Assembly: GCA_019637295.1 (NCBI GenBank)
Contig: JAHBVX010000009.1
Coordinates: 62,001-126,000 of the forward strand
DNA: 64,000 bases
Source of the DNA: Polyangiaceae bacterium
GTDB taxonomy: Bacteria > Myxococcota_A > Polyangia > Polyangiales > Polyangiaceae
Reading direction: 5' to 3'
In this document: piece after piece, positions 26,631 through 36,049 of the stretch
Layout: each line of letters begins with the position of its first letter
Position numbering within the stretch: position 1 is the stretch's first letter
Notes under the pieces: model-generated
The model's database searches: none
What the model saw: the letters and a program-made list of their open reading frames with translations, nothing else
What the model was told of the DNA's origin: nothing
Program-made: the position numbers and the translations under genes

Positions 26631-27689
26631 TCAGCTCCCGGCGTCGAGGCCCAGCTCCACGTGGCGCGTGGGCCGGTTGTGGGCGCGCGGCATCAGCTCG
26701 GACAGCTTCTCGGCCAAACTGGCCTGGTCGAAGCGCAGAGACTTGCCGGCCCAGGGGGTCAGGCAGAACGACAGATCGACGCCGATGGAGTGCGCGAGCT
26801 CGTACGCTTCGAGCATCTCTTCGTCCGAGTCGTTCCACTCGAACAGGATGTACTTCCACTCGAGCACGATCTCCGGGTGCTCGAGCTCGCGGCGGGCCGC
26901 CGCCGCGTCTCGCATGAAGGCCGTCACGCGGGCGAAGTCACCGTCCCGACGGTACTGGACATAGGACTCGTTTCTCGCGCCGTCCGCCGAGATGCGCAGA
27001 TGGTTGAGCCCGCTCTCGAACAGCGCGGGGTCGAAGCGGAAGTTTCCGTTGGTCGTGGCCATGATGGTGGTGAGTGGGTAGACCACATGGAACATCTGGC
27101 AGAGGTGAGCGAGGTGGGGATGCATCAATGGGTCGCCACGACCCTCGAAGTGCAGCACGTCCACCTGCTCGACGCCGTGCATGCGGAGGTTGTGAATCAA
27201 CGCGACCCAGGTGTCCTTCTCCACGTGGTAAGGCGACGTCTTGAGGCGCTTGCGCTCGGCCTTCGGGATGCACAAAGGGCAGTCCAGGTTGCAGAGCCAA
27301 GACGACTCCACGTGCAGGATGGCGAGCCTCGAGCGGGTCAACTCCCCGGCGGGCTGGCCGCCCGTCTCGACCATGGCGCAGCGCCCGCAGAGCTCTGGGA
27401 ACGGGTAGCGCTGGTCGTGCTGGAAGGCTCGGCGGATCTCCTGGATCCGGGGGTGATTGGTCAGATCGTAGTCGGGCTGCAGTAGCTTCTGCGGCGTCAG
27501 CACATCCAGGATCAAGTCCTCGCCCACGTCACACCAGCAGGGCAGCTCCCCGTTGGCCTTGACGTACAGCCCGTCACACATGACGCAGCTCGTGCCGGGC
27601 GCCAGCGGGGCGGGCTCGGCGCCGACCGGACGTGCGCCGCCGGGCGGCACGTAGGCTTCCACGACGGGTAGGCGCACGCGCTCACTCAC
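26631..27689 (-). CDS. Radical SAM protein with N-terminal SPASM-like Cys cluster
   Basis: 352 aa, GTG start. The radical SAM cluster motif is unusually far in: CNLDCPLC (Cys133, Cys137, Cys140), with LHFEGRGDPLMHP as the GGEP-equivalent segment and LNHLRISADGA following. Before it, Cys35 and Cys38, then Cys51 and Cys53 (NGELPCWC) and Cys101 and Cys104 (CGRC) look like an auxiliary FeS-binding SPASM-type module, which is normally C-terminal. The C-terminal part has no comparable Cys set. The target is unknown. Neighbouring genes suggest glycan or lipid modification, though a peptide substrate cannot be excluded. Confidence 0.88.
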   Translation of the reverse strand: MSERVRLPVVEAYVPPGGARPVGAEPAPLAPGTSCVMCDGLYVKANGELPCWCDVGEDLILDVLTPQKLLQPDYDLTNHPRIQEIRRAFQHDQRYPFPELCGRCAMVETGGQPAGELTRSRLAILHVESSWLCNLDCPLCIPKAERKRLKTSPYHVEKDTWVALIHNLRMHGVEQVDVLHFEGRGDPLMHPHLAHLCQMFHVVYPLTTIMATTNGNFRFDPALFESGLNHLRISADGARNESYVQYRRDGDFARVTAFMRDAAAARRELEHPEIVLEWKYILFEWNDSDEEMLEAYELAHSIGVDLSFCLTPWAGKSLRFDQASLAEKLSELMPRAHNRPTRHVELGLDAGS

Positions 27690-27720
27690 GGTCTGAGCAT
27701 GTCCCGGGCGACCCTGGGGC

Positions 27721-29634
27721 TCAAGGTCGAGTGGCCGGGGCCGACGGCGCGCGCGAAGTCGGCTGAAATGCCACCGGAACTTGTCGTTCGTACGCGTAGC
27801 GCGGCGCGAGGACGTACGCGAGCACCAGTAGCGCGTTGAGCGTCAGGCATGCCAGCAAGGCGCGTCCAGGGCGGGCGAGCAGCGTGTGCCCTCGCCACAG
27901 CACGCCGGCGGCGAGCACCACGCCGGCGAACGTCATCCACAGTCCAAGGGGCCACAGCGCCGGTGCGTAGGTCACTGTCACGCGGCGCCGTCCCGGCGGC
28001 AGATCCACCGCGATTCGTCCGCGATCGATGGTCAGTGCCCCAGTGTCGCTGCGCCACCCGGGTGCGAACGTGCGGTTGAACAGCAACCGTCCGCCCTCGG
28101 GCAGTGACACGACCGCGGTCACCGTGCGCGGGGTGTCGGCCCACTCTTCCAGCTGTCCGTCCACGCCCACGGCGCGGACCTGCGGAACCTCCCCCGGCCA
28201 CAGACCGATCGCTGGCCGGTAGGCCATGCCGGTGTAGCAGTAGCCCGTCCCGAGGTTCGCCGCCGCCAGCCGCGGAGGCGCCGGATGCTGCAGGTAGGGC
28301 TCGCGCGGTCGCGGCACACTCGCGACGAAGAAGTGCCGAGCGCGATGCTGTGGAGTCGGGCGTACGTGCGGCTCCCGCCACATGCCGCGGACCGCGCCCC
28401 GGTGATGAGTCACGACGGCCGCCGTCGTCCACAGCGTCACGGCTGCCGCGAGAGCGTGGGGCAGCCACGGCGTGATGCTCGCCGCAAAGCGCGCCGGTCC
28501 GAGTCGCTCGACGAGCCAGTCGAGGGCGACGCCAGCGAGCAGCGTGAGGTAGAGCAGCAGGAGCACCGAGAAGCGCGTGGGTATGCGCAGCCCGTCGAAC
28601 ACGGGCAGCGCACTCAACAGGCCCCAGGGAGACAGCGGACCGTCTCCACCCAGGGTGAGCAGGCCGAACAGCGTCGCGCCCAACAGGAGCCGCCCACGAC
28701 CGAGCCAAGGTGCGAGCAAGGCGCCAAGCACGCCAAGCCCGGTGGCCACCCAGCCGACGTAGGCCCCGTACTCGGTCCAAACCCAGGGATGACCGCCGAA
28801 GCGTGTGTGGATGGAGGTGACGTCGCTCCGCGTGAGCATGATCACGAGCTCGCGCAGGCCTACGGCGTCCGACCCCCCGACGACTCGCGGGTAGTAGCCC
28901 AGGTGCTCCACGATGGGGACGAGCCGGACGGCGGCCATCAGGCCGCACAGCAGCGCCACGCTCGCTCCAGCGAAGAGCAGCCGAAGGCGCGCGCCCGGGG
29001 CCCGCCAGGTCGTCAGCAGGGACATCACCGCCTCGAACGCAAGCAGCAGCACGAAGAAGGGAAAGGCGTAGGCACCGCCCGCGAGGGCCACCGACGTGAG
29101 CAGCCCCGCCAAGGCCGCCGCGTAGCGCAGGTCAGTCTCCGCGCGGCGCCAGCAGAGTACGACCAACGGCGCCAAGTAGAAGGCGATGAAGTTGCCGTGG
29201 CCCGTCCCGCAATGCCAGGCGAAGTAGCCGCTGCCCGCCCACGACACCGCCGCGAAGGCCGCGCCGACGCGGCGCAGTCCGAGCTCGCGAGCGAGCCAGA
29301 ATTGTCCGAGCACGCCGACGAGCGCATGCAGCAGCAAGAACACCTTCAGCGCGAGTGTGGTCCCGATCAGGAAGCTGAGCGCGAACAGGGGATGGAAGAA
29401 CTGCGCTTGCGGGTCGGCCCAATCCGGGATGCCGCCGCACTGAAACGGGTTCCACAGCGGAAGCTCGCCGAAGTCCTGCAGGGTGACCAGGGCCGCCTCC
29501 CAGGAGTGGTGAAACGCCTGGTAGTCGCCAAAGCCCGTGCCCGCGGGCACCTGCCACAGCTCACTCCAGCACGCCGCTACGAACACCGTGGCGGCGCACA
29601 CGAGCAGCGAGCCCTGAAGCCGAGTCGATGCCAC
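27721..29634 (-). CDS. YfhO-like multispanning membrane protein
   Basis: 637 aa with about twelve hydrophobic helices and a soluble segment at about 410-550. The early conserved phrases FGDYQAFHHSWE, ELPLWNPFQCGGIPDWADPQ and FHPLFALSFLIG are characteristic of YfhO and related GT-C-like integral proteins; the Asp in the first extracellular loop is the usual GT-C active-site position. YfhO-type proteins are thought to transfer sugars from polyprenyl phosphates, for instance onto teichoic acids. Here a role in surface glycan or lipoprotein glycosylation is inferred. It lies between an epimerase and a radical SAM gene, all in the same orientation. Confidence 0.82.
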   Translation of the reverse strand: MASTRLQGSLLVCAATVFVAACWSELWQVPAGTGFGDYQAFHHSWEAALVTLQDFGELPLWNPFQCGGIPDWADPQAQFFHPLFALSFLIGTTLALKVFLLLHALVGVLGQFWLARELGLRRVGAAFAAVSWAGSGYFAWHCGTGHGNFIAFYLAPLVVLCWRRAETDLRYAAALAGLLTSVALAGGAYAFPFFVLLLAFEAVMSLLTTWRAPGARLRLLFAGASVALLCGLMAAVRLVPIVEHLGYYPRVVGGSDAVGLRELVIMLTRSDVTSIHTRFGGHPWVWTEYGAYVGWVATGLGVLGALLAPWLGRGRLLLGATLFGLLTLGGDGPLSPWGLLSALPVFDGLRIPTRFSVLLLLYLTLLAGVALDWLVERLGPARFAASITPWLPHALAAAVTLWTTAAVVTHHRGAVRGMWREPHVRPTPQHRARHFFVASVPRPREPYLQHPAPPRLAAANLGTGYCYTGMAYRPAIGLWPGEVPQVRAVGVDGQLEEWADTPRTVTAVVSLPEGGRLLFNRTFAPGWRSDTGALTIDRGRIAVDLPPGRRRVTVTYAPALWPLGLWMTFAGVVLAAGVLWRGHTLLARPGRALLACLTLNALLVLAYVLAPRYAYERQVPVAFQPTSRAPSAPATRP

Positions 29635-29637
29635 CGG

Positions 29638-30672
29638 TCACTCGAGCGCGGAGGGTTCGTCGTCCTCCGCGAGCACGGGGCCGGTGCGCGCGAGGATCAC
29701 CCCGGCCTCCGCGAGCAGCTTCATCCAGCGGATGTTGGAGGTGCGCGGATCGCTCGACGAGAGCGAGGCGTCGCCGAGCCCCGCGCAGATCTCGTCCACC
29801 GCGTCGGCTACGGTGCGCCGCGGAGTCCAGCCCGAGGCCTCCGCGAGCTTGGACCAAGAGAGCCGATAGCTGCGGTGCTTGCGCGGCTCGTCGCTGACGA
29901 CCAGCTCCACGTCTCGCGCGTGCTCGGACTTCATGCGCTCGCGGATCACGGACGCCAGCTCGGTCACGTTGTCGTTGGTCGCGCCCACGTTGTAGACCCC
30001 GGGCGCGAGCGCGTCGCGATTCAGGATCGCGACGTACGCGTCAACCAGGTCCTCGACGTGAATCTGCGGCCTCGCTTCGCGACCGCCGTACAGGATCTGG
30101 ATCTGGCGGCGTGTCCAGGCGGTGAGCGTCATGCCGTTGGTGAGCAGGTCGAAGCGCATCCTCGGCGAGCGGCCCATCACCGTTGCCTGCCGCAGCACGT
30201 AGCAGCGAGAGTGGCGGGCGAGCAGCCAGCGCTCGGCGGCGGCTTTGCTCTCCGAGTAGAAGCCGATGGGGGACACGGGCGCGTCCTCGTCCAGCAGCAG
30301 CTCGGGATTGAAGCCGTACACGCTCGCGCTGCTCGCGAAGACCAGCGCCGCGCCGGCTGCCTCGGCCAGAGCTCCCACATGCTCGGTGGCGCGCATGTTC
30401 TCTGCCCAGTTCATCCGTGGCGCGAAGTCGGCCATCGGGTCGTTCGAGAGGCCCGACAGGTGCAGCACCCAATCGGGCCGGAGCTGCTGAAAGTCCTCCG
30501 CGCAGAGGGCCTGCACGCGTTTGGGGACGAGGCGCAGGCCCGCGGGGGTTTCGCCGAAGTGGTAGCCAAAGAAGCCGGGATCCCAGCACACCACCTCGTG
30601 CCCGAGCTGGCTCAGCCTCACGCACAGCGGGGTTCCGATGTAGCCGGCGCCGCCGGTGACCAAGACCCGCAT
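29638..30672 (-). CDS. NAD-dependent epimerase/dehydratase (extended SDR)
   Basis: 344 aa from the ATG at 30672; sequence upstream in frame belongs to the shadow of the Cys-rich lipoprotein gene. It has the nucleotide-binding motif VTGGAGYIGTPL (residues 5-16), HLSGLSNDP at strand 4, the Ser of SSASVYG, and the catalytic Tyr/Lys in FYSESKAAAE (YxxxK). Substrate-side features such as YNVGATNDNVTELA match sugar-nucleotide epimerases and dehydratases. The C-terminal 30 residues (ILARTGPVLAEDDEPSALE end) are extra. It sits 3 bp downstream of the YfhO-like start region and probably supplies a nucleotide sugar for it. Confidence 0.9.
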   Translation of the reverse strand: MRVLVTGGAGYIGTPLCVRLSQLGHEVVCWDPGFFGYHFGETPAGLRLVPKRVQALCAEDFQQLRPDWVLHLSGLSNDPMADFAPRMNWAENMRATEHVGALAEAAGAALVFASSASVYGFNPELLLDEDAPVSPIGFYSESKAAAERWLLARHSRCYVLRQATVMGRSPRMRFDLLTNGMTLTAWTRRQIQILYGGREARPQIHVEDLVDAYVAILNRDALAPGVYNVGATNDNVTELASVIRERMKSEHARDVELVVSDEPRKHRSYRLSWSKLAEASGWTPRRTVADAVDEICAGLGDASLSSSDPRTSNIRWMKLLAEAGVILARTGPVLAEDDEPSALE

Positions 30673-30679
30673 GCGCCGC

Positions 30680-31282
30680 TCAGTTGCAGATGCCGTTCGA
30701 GCTGCACACGGCGGTGCCGGAGCACACCGATTCACTGCCCGGGCAGCAGCCGTTGTCCTTGGCCCCGTCGCAGTCTTCGTCCTCGTCGTTGCCGCAGATC
30801 TCCGGCGAGGGCGCCTTGCCGCCGACGCACTGGCTGGACCACAGGCCGTTGACGCACTCCTGGGTGCCGGCACACGAGAACTTGCCGCCGCAAGCCTGTT
30901 TTTCCCCGTCCGGAACCGGCGTGCCGTACTCGTCCTGGCACACGCAGCCCTCGTCGATCAGACCGTTGCAGTCGTCGTCCTTGCCGTTGCCGCAGACCTC
31001 ACTGGCGGCCGGCACACTCGGGTCGTTGTCGTCGCAGTCGAACTTCGCGCAGCCTGGCCCCACGCCCGCGCCATCACCGTCCGCGTCGGGGCAGTCTTGC
31101 TGCACGCAGAAGTTGCTGATGCAGGCCTTGGTGCCGACGGGACAGTCGCCCACCGACGTGCAGCTCGTGGGTGGCGGCTTCTTCGGCACGGGGCGGTTTC
31201 CTGCTCCGTCCACCGCGGAGCAGGCCGTGAGGACGAGCGCTAGGAGCATCCCCAGCGGACGATGTTGGACTACGATGGCCAC
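30680..31282 (-). CDS. MopE-like Cys-rich metal-binding-motif lipoprotein
   Basis: 200 aa. Lipobox LTAC (Cys21). It carries the PDADGDGAG calcium-type Asp loop and two copies of the MopE-type signature: CDDNDPSVPAASEVCGNG then DDDCNGLIDEGC, and EICGNDEDEDCDGAKDNGCC. About twenty-five Cys in total suggest a disulfide-stabilised, possibly calcium-binding surface protein. Such motifs are frequent in Myxococcota and were first noted in the copper-responsive MopE of Methylococcus. It lies 7 bp upstream of the epimerase gene in the same orientation. Confidence 0.85.
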   Translation of the reverse strand: MAIVVQHRPLGMLLALVLTACSAVDGAGNRPVPKKPPPTSCTSVGDCPVGTKACISNFCVQQDCPDADGDGAGVGPGCAKFDCDDNDPSVPAASEVCGNGKDDDCNGLIDEGCVCQDEYGTPVPDGEKQACGGKFSCAGTQECVNGLWSSQCVGGKAPSPEICGNDEDEDCDGAKDNGCCPGSESVCSGTAVCSSNGICN

Positions 31283-31339
31283 CAGAGCTGAAGGTTCGCA
31301 CGGGCCTACTCTGCCGTCCAGCTTGCCCCTCGAGAGCGC

Positions 31340-32185
31340 GTGATCTCACTCCGTTACACTTCCAGCACCGAGGACTATGGACTTGGTACGGCCTACGAGC
31401 GTCAGGCGATCTACGCGTTGCTGGAGCGCTGGGTCGGCGCGCCGCGCTCCCTCGTGGAGGGCCCTGTGGACGGCTTCGCCGGCCTCGGTGGACTGCATGG
31501 CCTCGGCTGCGCTGCGCGCGGCACCCAGGTCACGGTCGTGCTCCCGTCCGAGAGCGCGCTGAGCGCAGTGCGTGAGGTGTATCGGCGGGCGGGGCTGGCA
31601 CGACGGCTCAGCACGGTGTGCGCCGACGAGCTTCCGGCGGACCGCTGGGAGGTGGTGCTCGCGTTCAACGCGTTGCCCTTGGCACGGGACTGGCGGGGCC
31701 GGCTCGCGGAGTTGGTCAGTCGTGCCAGCCGCCATGTGGTGCTGTGCGTCACGCACTCGGGCAGCTATGGCGCGCGCTTGCGTCGCGTGCTTCGGCGGCT
31801 GGAGCGCAGCGAGCGCCGAGCCGAGCTGTTCGACCACGAGTCCACTGACTGGCGCGCGCTCGAGCCCGAGCTTCGCAAGGCCGGGCGCATCGATGCGCGG
31901 GCTTGGCTGGACTGCCCGTGGTGGCCGGACCTGTTCGTCGAGCCCGGTCGGGGTCTGCTCGACGCCACCCTCGAGCGCCTGACGTCGCGTCCGCCGTCGC
32001 GCCCGTCCTCGCGATTCCGCTACGGACCCGAGAGCTTTCCGTGGGTCGGAGGACGGCCACCCGCCGAGCTCCGTCGCGCGCTGTGCCTTCACCCCACCTT
32101 CGACGGCTGCCCCGCGCTGGGCCCGGTCTTTGCGCACCACCGCGCCTACCGGATCGCACCCGCCGCGCGCGCGAGGGATGAGTGA
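31340..32185 (+). CDS. Unrecognised protein, degenerate methyltransferase-like
   Basis: 281 aa, GTG start. The first half has the strand-helix order of a class I methyltransferase (SLVEGPVDGFAGLGGLHGLG, TQVTVVLPSESALSAVREVY, WEVVLAFNALPLARDW, HVVLCVTHSG), but motif I lacks the GxGxG residues and no catalytic motif is clear. The second half contains WLDCPWWPDLF and FRYGPESFPWVGG. It may be a divergent enzyme acting on a lipid or glycan in this cluster. It starts a three-gene overlapping run with the two following glycosyltransferase genes. Confidence 0.75.
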   Translation: MISLRYTSSTEDYGLGTAYERQAIYALLERWVGAPRSLVEGPVDGFAGLGGLHGLGCAARGTQVTVVLPSESALSAVREVYRRAGLARRLSTVCADELPADRWEVVLAFNALPLARDWRGRLAELVSRASRHVVLCVTHSGSYGARLRRVLRRLERSERRAELFDHESTDWRALEPELRKAGRIDARAWLDCPWWPDLFVEPGRGLLDATLERLTSRPPSRPSSRFRYGPESFPWVGGRPPAELRRALCLHPTFDGCPALGPVFAHHRAYRIAPAARARDE

Positions 32186-33159
32186 TACGGGGCCCGGGGT
32201 GTCGCGCTACCATGCTCCGCGTCCCGCAACGACGAACGGAAAGCGTGCGCGCCTCCATCCTGATCGTGGAATACCGCACCCGTGACTACCTCGCGGAGTG
32301 CCTCAGCGCTCTCGAGCGCAGCGAAGTCCCGCGGCATGAGTTCGAGGTGATCGTCGTCGACAATGCGTCGCCCACCCCGGCGGCCAAGGTCGTGCGCCGG
32401 TTCGAGCGCGTCCGTCTCGTCCAGAGCCGGCGCAACCTCGGCTTCGCCGGTGGGAATCTGCTCGGGCTCGAGCGTGCCCGTGGCGAGGCGGTGCTGCTCT
32501 TGAACCCCGATGCCGTCCCGGCGCCGCGCTGGCTGCCAGAGATGTTGCGCCTGCTTCGTGACCCGACCGTTGGCGTGGTCGGCTGCAAGATCCTGCATCC
32601 TGGAACTCGAGTGTTGCAGCACGCGGGAGGTGTCCTGTTTCCGAATGGTCGGAGCGAGCACCTCGGACGAGGGCAGGATGACGTGGGTCAGTTCGATCGA
32701 GAGCAAGACGTGTCGTACGTCTGCGGCGCAGGACTTGGCATTCGGCGTGACGTCATCGATCGCGTCGGATTTCTGTCGCCCGCGTATCATCCGGCATACT
32801 ACGAGGAGACCGAACTGTGTCTGCGGGTGCGCCGCGCGGGTTATCGGGTCGTCTACAATCCGCACGCCGTGCTCGAGCACCACGAGTCGGTCGCTAGCGG
32901 CGGGTCTCGGACGAGCGCGTTCCTCGAGCGCTACCACGAGGGTCGGATGCGCTTCGTGTACCGCAACTTCTCGCCGGCCGAGCTGCTCCGGCAGTTTCTG
33001 CCCTCGGAGCTGGCCTTCCTGGCTCGAGTCAGCGGCGCCGAGCGCCGGATCTGCGCCAAGTCCTACGCCCGCGCCCTGCTCTCGGCGTGGCGTGTCCGCG
33101 CTGGAACGCCGGCGCGGGGGGACGTCGCCGGCGACACGGAGGCCCCGCCGGGAGCATGA
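32182..33159 (+). CDS. GT2 glycosyltransferase, rhamnosyltransferase-like
   Basis: 325 aa from the GTG at 32182, which overlaps the preceding stop (GTGA); ATG at 32212 is an equally good start because the GT domain begins only near residue 22 (RASILIVEYRTRDYL). Motifs: VIVVDNASPTPA, NLGFAGGNLLGLE, the DxD-equivalent LLLNPDAVPAP, VCGAGLGIRRDVIDRVG, and the base-containing segment YYEETELCLRVRRAGY with LEHHES. This set is typical of WbbL/RfbF-type rhamnosyl- and related transferases of O-antigen assembly. It is translationally linked to the large fused glycosyltransferase downstream. Confidence 0.9.
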   Translation: MIRGPGCRATMLRVPQRRTESVRASILIVEYRTRDYLAECLSALERSEVPRHEFEVIVVDNASPTPAAKVVRRFERVRLVQSRRNLGFAGGNLLGLERARGEAVLLLNPDAVPAPRWLPEMLRLLRDPTVGVVGCKILHPGTRVLQHAGGVLFPNGRSEHLGRGQDDVGQFDREQDVSYVCGAGLGIRRDVIDRVGFLSPAYHPAYYEETELCLRVRRAGYRVVYNPHAVLEHHESVASGGSRTSAFLERYHEGRMRFVYRNFSPAELLRQFLPSELAFLARVSGAERRICAKSYARALLSAWRVRAGTPARGDVAGDTEAPPGA

Positions 33160-36002
33160 GTCGGGTCGTCGTGTTCGGGCTCGGCCCCATGCGCTGGGAG
33201 CAGAGCACCCGGTTGTTCGCGCTGGGGCTGCGTACTTGGCACTTCGCGCGCGCGCTGGCGCGAGCCGGGCATGACGTGCTCCTGGTGTCCATTCGTGGTC
33301 ACGCGTACGAAGGCTGGCCGCCCGAGAAGGAGACCTACGTCCAGCGCGAGGGGGTTCGCGTCTGGAGCGTGTCGGAGCACGTCTGCCATGAACGCCCCCA
33401 CCTGATCCGCAGTCGGGTGCTCCGCTTCGGGCCGGACTGCGTGGTGGGCGTGAACCGGGATCCCGCCGCCGTCGCGGTGAACTTCGCCGGCGAGCTGCCG
33501 CTCTGGGCCGACATCAACGGAGACCCGATGGCCGAAGCCCAAGCGAAGGCACACGCGCTCGCCCACGACGACGACATCCCGGAGTGGCATCGAAAGTTCA
33601 TCACCGTGCTCCGGCGCGCGGACCGGTTCTCCACCTGTTCGCGGGCTCAGCGCCTCGCGCTCATCGGCCAGCTCGGCCTGTTCGGTCGCCTCACCGCCAA
33701 GAACGATGGCTACGAGCTGGTGGCGGCCGTCCCGAACAGCATCGACGACGACGAACTGGCGTACTTCGCCGACATCGCGCGAGAGCAGCGACGTCCGTCG
33801 TCCGCGTTTCGCCTGCTCTGGAGCGGGGGGTTCAACACCTGGGCGGATCCGAGGGGGCTGTTCGCCGCGCTGGAAGCGGCCATGTCCCAGCTTCCGCAGC
33901 TGTCGTTCGTCTCGACTGGCGGCGGCATCGCTGGCCATCATGCGGGCGGCTACGCCGAGTTCGAGCGCGCGGTGGCGCGCTCGCGGTATCGCTCGCGCTT
34001 CGAGCTCTCGGGCTGGGTGCAGACACGCGAACTGCACGGCTACTACCAGGCGGCTGACGCCGCCATCCTCGTCGATCGCTTCAGCTACGAGGGCACCCTC
34101 GGTGCCCGGACCCGCATGCTGGACTGGCTCGCCGCCAGTCTTCCCATCGTCTGCACTCGACTGACCGAGATCAGTCTCGAGCTCGAACAGCGTGGCCTCG
34201 CGCTGGCTGTCGAACCAGGGGATGTCACAGGTCTGCGGGATGCCATCGCCCGACTGGTGAACGAGCCCGCGTTTGCCCACGAGATGGGCGCGCGAGGTCG
34301 GCAGTACGCGGAGCGGGAGCTGGTGGCCTCGGTGCAACTGGAGCCAGTGCTGGCCTGGGCTGCGCGCCCGGCACGGGCACCGGATGGCGAACATCGCGCA
34401 GCCGTGGGCGCCGTCGGTCACGATCTGAAGAAGCACTGGTTGACGTTCCAGCACGAAGCTCAGGCCCAGGGCGTTGGTCACGCGTTGCGCAAGACACGCG
34501 ACTTTGCCTGGAGGAGACTCCGCCACTCGTTGCTCTCGTCGCTGGACAGCGCGCCGGCTTTCGTCGCGGGTGGCGACGAGCACGGCCCTGCCGACGTCGC
34601 CTGGGACGAGAGTGTCCCGCCTCGTTCGGTCTTCGAGTGGCGCCGGATCCTCGGCCGCATGAGCACGCAGCCCGAGATCGCGCTGATCACCTGCGTGCGC
34701 GGTGACGAGGAGCCGGACTACCTGGACTGGACCCTGGAACAGCTGTTGAGGCAGTACTATCCCGCTTGGCGCGCGCTGGTGCTGCTGCCCGAGGCGGTCT
34801 CCCCTACCATCGAGCAGCGGCTCCGTCAGGTCGCTGCTCGCTTCCAGACGCAGGGTCGTGAGCTGGTGACGATGTCGGGCAACGTCGAGGCGCTGGGGCA
34901 CGCCATCGTCCGTTCGAGCAAGTACGCGATGCTGCTCGCTCCCGGAGATCTGCTCCGGCCCGACGCTCTGGCGCAGCTCGTCGTCGTCGCTGAGCGCGAC
35001 CACGCGGACGTCGCGTACGCGTCCGAGCAAGACGTGGACGAGAGCAACCTGGCTCGCCCCCCACGGCCGAAGCCGAGCGAGGCGACGCGGCTCTTGTGGC
35101 AGAGGAACGCCTTTGGCCGCGGGGTGCTCTACCGCACGGCCGTTCTCGCGGTCGACCCGACGAGGCTCACGCTGTGGCCCTTCGAGGCGCTCAGTTACGA
35201 CGTGGCGCTCCGAGCCCGACCGCGGCTCGTGCGGCAGGCGTCGATTGACGAGGTCCTCGTGCAAATCCACGTACCGGCGATGCGGCCGGAGGTCGACCGT
35301 GTTCGAAGCGAGCAAGAGATCGCGCGGCTGGAGGAACAGGCGCTGCGGGAGGCGGCGTGGCGACAGTCGCGCGCTCTCGTCGTCGCGCGAGGAGCGGAGC
35401 CTCGCACTTATCGCGTCCGCTGGCCGATCGAACCGAGCGCCCGAGTGGTGCTGCTCGTCGCCGCCAGTGACCCGGCAGCGGCGAAGCGAACGCTCGAGGC
35501 CGCGCGCGACCACACGCGCTTGGCGCTGGACCCCGTAGTCATCGGCAACCGGAGCCAGCTACGCGGCATCCGGGAGGCGGTGGTGCCTGCAGGCAAGGCC
35601 TGGTCGCACGGCCAGCGCTGGGACGCGGGTCTCGCCGCACGGCGCGCGCGCTACGTGGCGGTGCTCGATACCAGCGTGGCGGCGCTGGGCCCCGATTGGC
35701 TCGAGTCACTGGTCGAAGCCGTGCAAGCCCCGGGCGTCGCCGCCGCGTCTCCCAAGCTGGTCAGCCCTGACGGTCGGGTGGTCTGGCCGCCACCCCCACC
35801 GACCGGGTGGCCACGGGAGGCAGCTCGACCCGTGGCCGCGCCAGCGGTCGCTTGCGCTCTGTACGTGCGCAAGGCGCTGCGCCTGGCGGGTGGCTTCGGC
35901 GCAGGCGACCCGGAGGCGGTGCTCGACGTGCTGTCGGCTCGCCTCGCGAAGCGAGGCCTGGTCACCCTGGTCGTGCCCGAGGCCGTCGCCTACCTCGACT
36001 GA
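33156..36002 (+). CDS. Fused glycosyltransferase: GT4-like plus two degenerate GT2-like domains
   Basis: 948 aa from the ATG at 33156 overlapping the previous stop (ATGA). Residues about 1-420 look like a GT-B/GT4 enzyme: FARALARAGHDVLLVS, PNSIDDDELAYF, LLWSGGFNTWADP, FVSTGGG, and the sugar-nucleotide end with RTRMLDWLAASLPIVCTRLTEI. Residues about 530-760 and 770-948 resemble GT2 halves (LEQLLRQYYPAWRALVLLPE, SKYAMLLAPGDLLRP; YVAVLDTSVAALGPDWLESL, ASPKLVSPDGRV) but lack a clean DxD motif, so they may be binding or structural modules. Such modular transferases occur in O-antigen clusters. Confidence 0.85.
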   Translation: MSRVVVFGLGPMRWEQSTRLFALGLRTWHFARALARAGHDVLLVSIRGHAYEGWPPEKETYVQREGVRVWSVSEHVCHERPHLIRSRVLRFGPDCVVGVNRDPAAVAVNFAGELPLWADINGDPMAEAQAKAHALAHDDDIPEWHRKFITVLRRADRFSTCSRAQRLALIGQLGLFGRLTAKNDGYELVAAVPNSIDDDELAYFADIAREQRRPSSAFRLLWSGGFNTWADPRGLFAALEAAMSQLPQLSFVSTGGGIAGHHAGGYAEFERAVARSRYRSRFELSGWVQTRELHGYYQAADAAILVDRFSYEGTLGARTRMLDWLAASLPIVCTRLTEISLELEQRGLALAVEPGDVTGLRDAIARLVNEPAFAHEMGARGRQYAERELVASVQLEPVLAWAARPARAPDGEHRAAVGAVGHDLKKHWLTFQHEAQAQGVGHALRKTRDFAWRRLRHSLLSSLDSAPAFVAGGDEHGPADVAWDESVPPRSVFEWRRILGRMSTQPEIALITCVRGDEEPDYLDWTLEQLLRQYYPAWRALVLLPEAVSPTIEQRLRQVAARFQTQGRELVTMSGNVEALGHAIVRSSKYAMLLAPGDLLRPDALAQLVVVAERDHADVAYASEQDVDESNLARPPRPKPSEATRLLWQRNAFGRGVLYRTAVLAVDPTRLTLWPFEALSYDVALRARPRLVRQASIDEVLVQIHVPAMRPEVDRVRSEQEIARLEEQALREAAWRQSRALVVARGAEPRTYRVRWPIEPSARVVLLVAASDPAAAKRTLEAARDHTRLALDPVVIGNRSQLRGIREAVVPAGKAWSHGQRWDAGLAARRARYVAVLDTSVAALGPDWLESLVEAVQAPGVAAASPKLVSPDGRVVWPPPPPTGWPREAARPVAAPAVACALYVRKALRLAGGFGAGDPEAVLDVLSARLAKRGLVTLVVPEAVAYLD

Positions 36003-36049
36003 ACCCGTTCCTCCGTGACCCTCGGCGGAGGAAGGGGCAGGCTCCGCTC

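Noticed and set aside
28285-30852. 855-codon plus-strand open frame
   Set aside because: Antisense to the YfhO-like and epimerase genes. Product composition is Arg/Gln/Glu-rich low complexity. The minus-strand genes have clear domains.
33063-35513. 816-codon minus-strand open frame
   Set aside because: It lies antisense to the GT4/GT2 fusion. The product is rich in Arg, Gln and His with no recognisable domain, as expected for a shadow in very GC-rich DNA.
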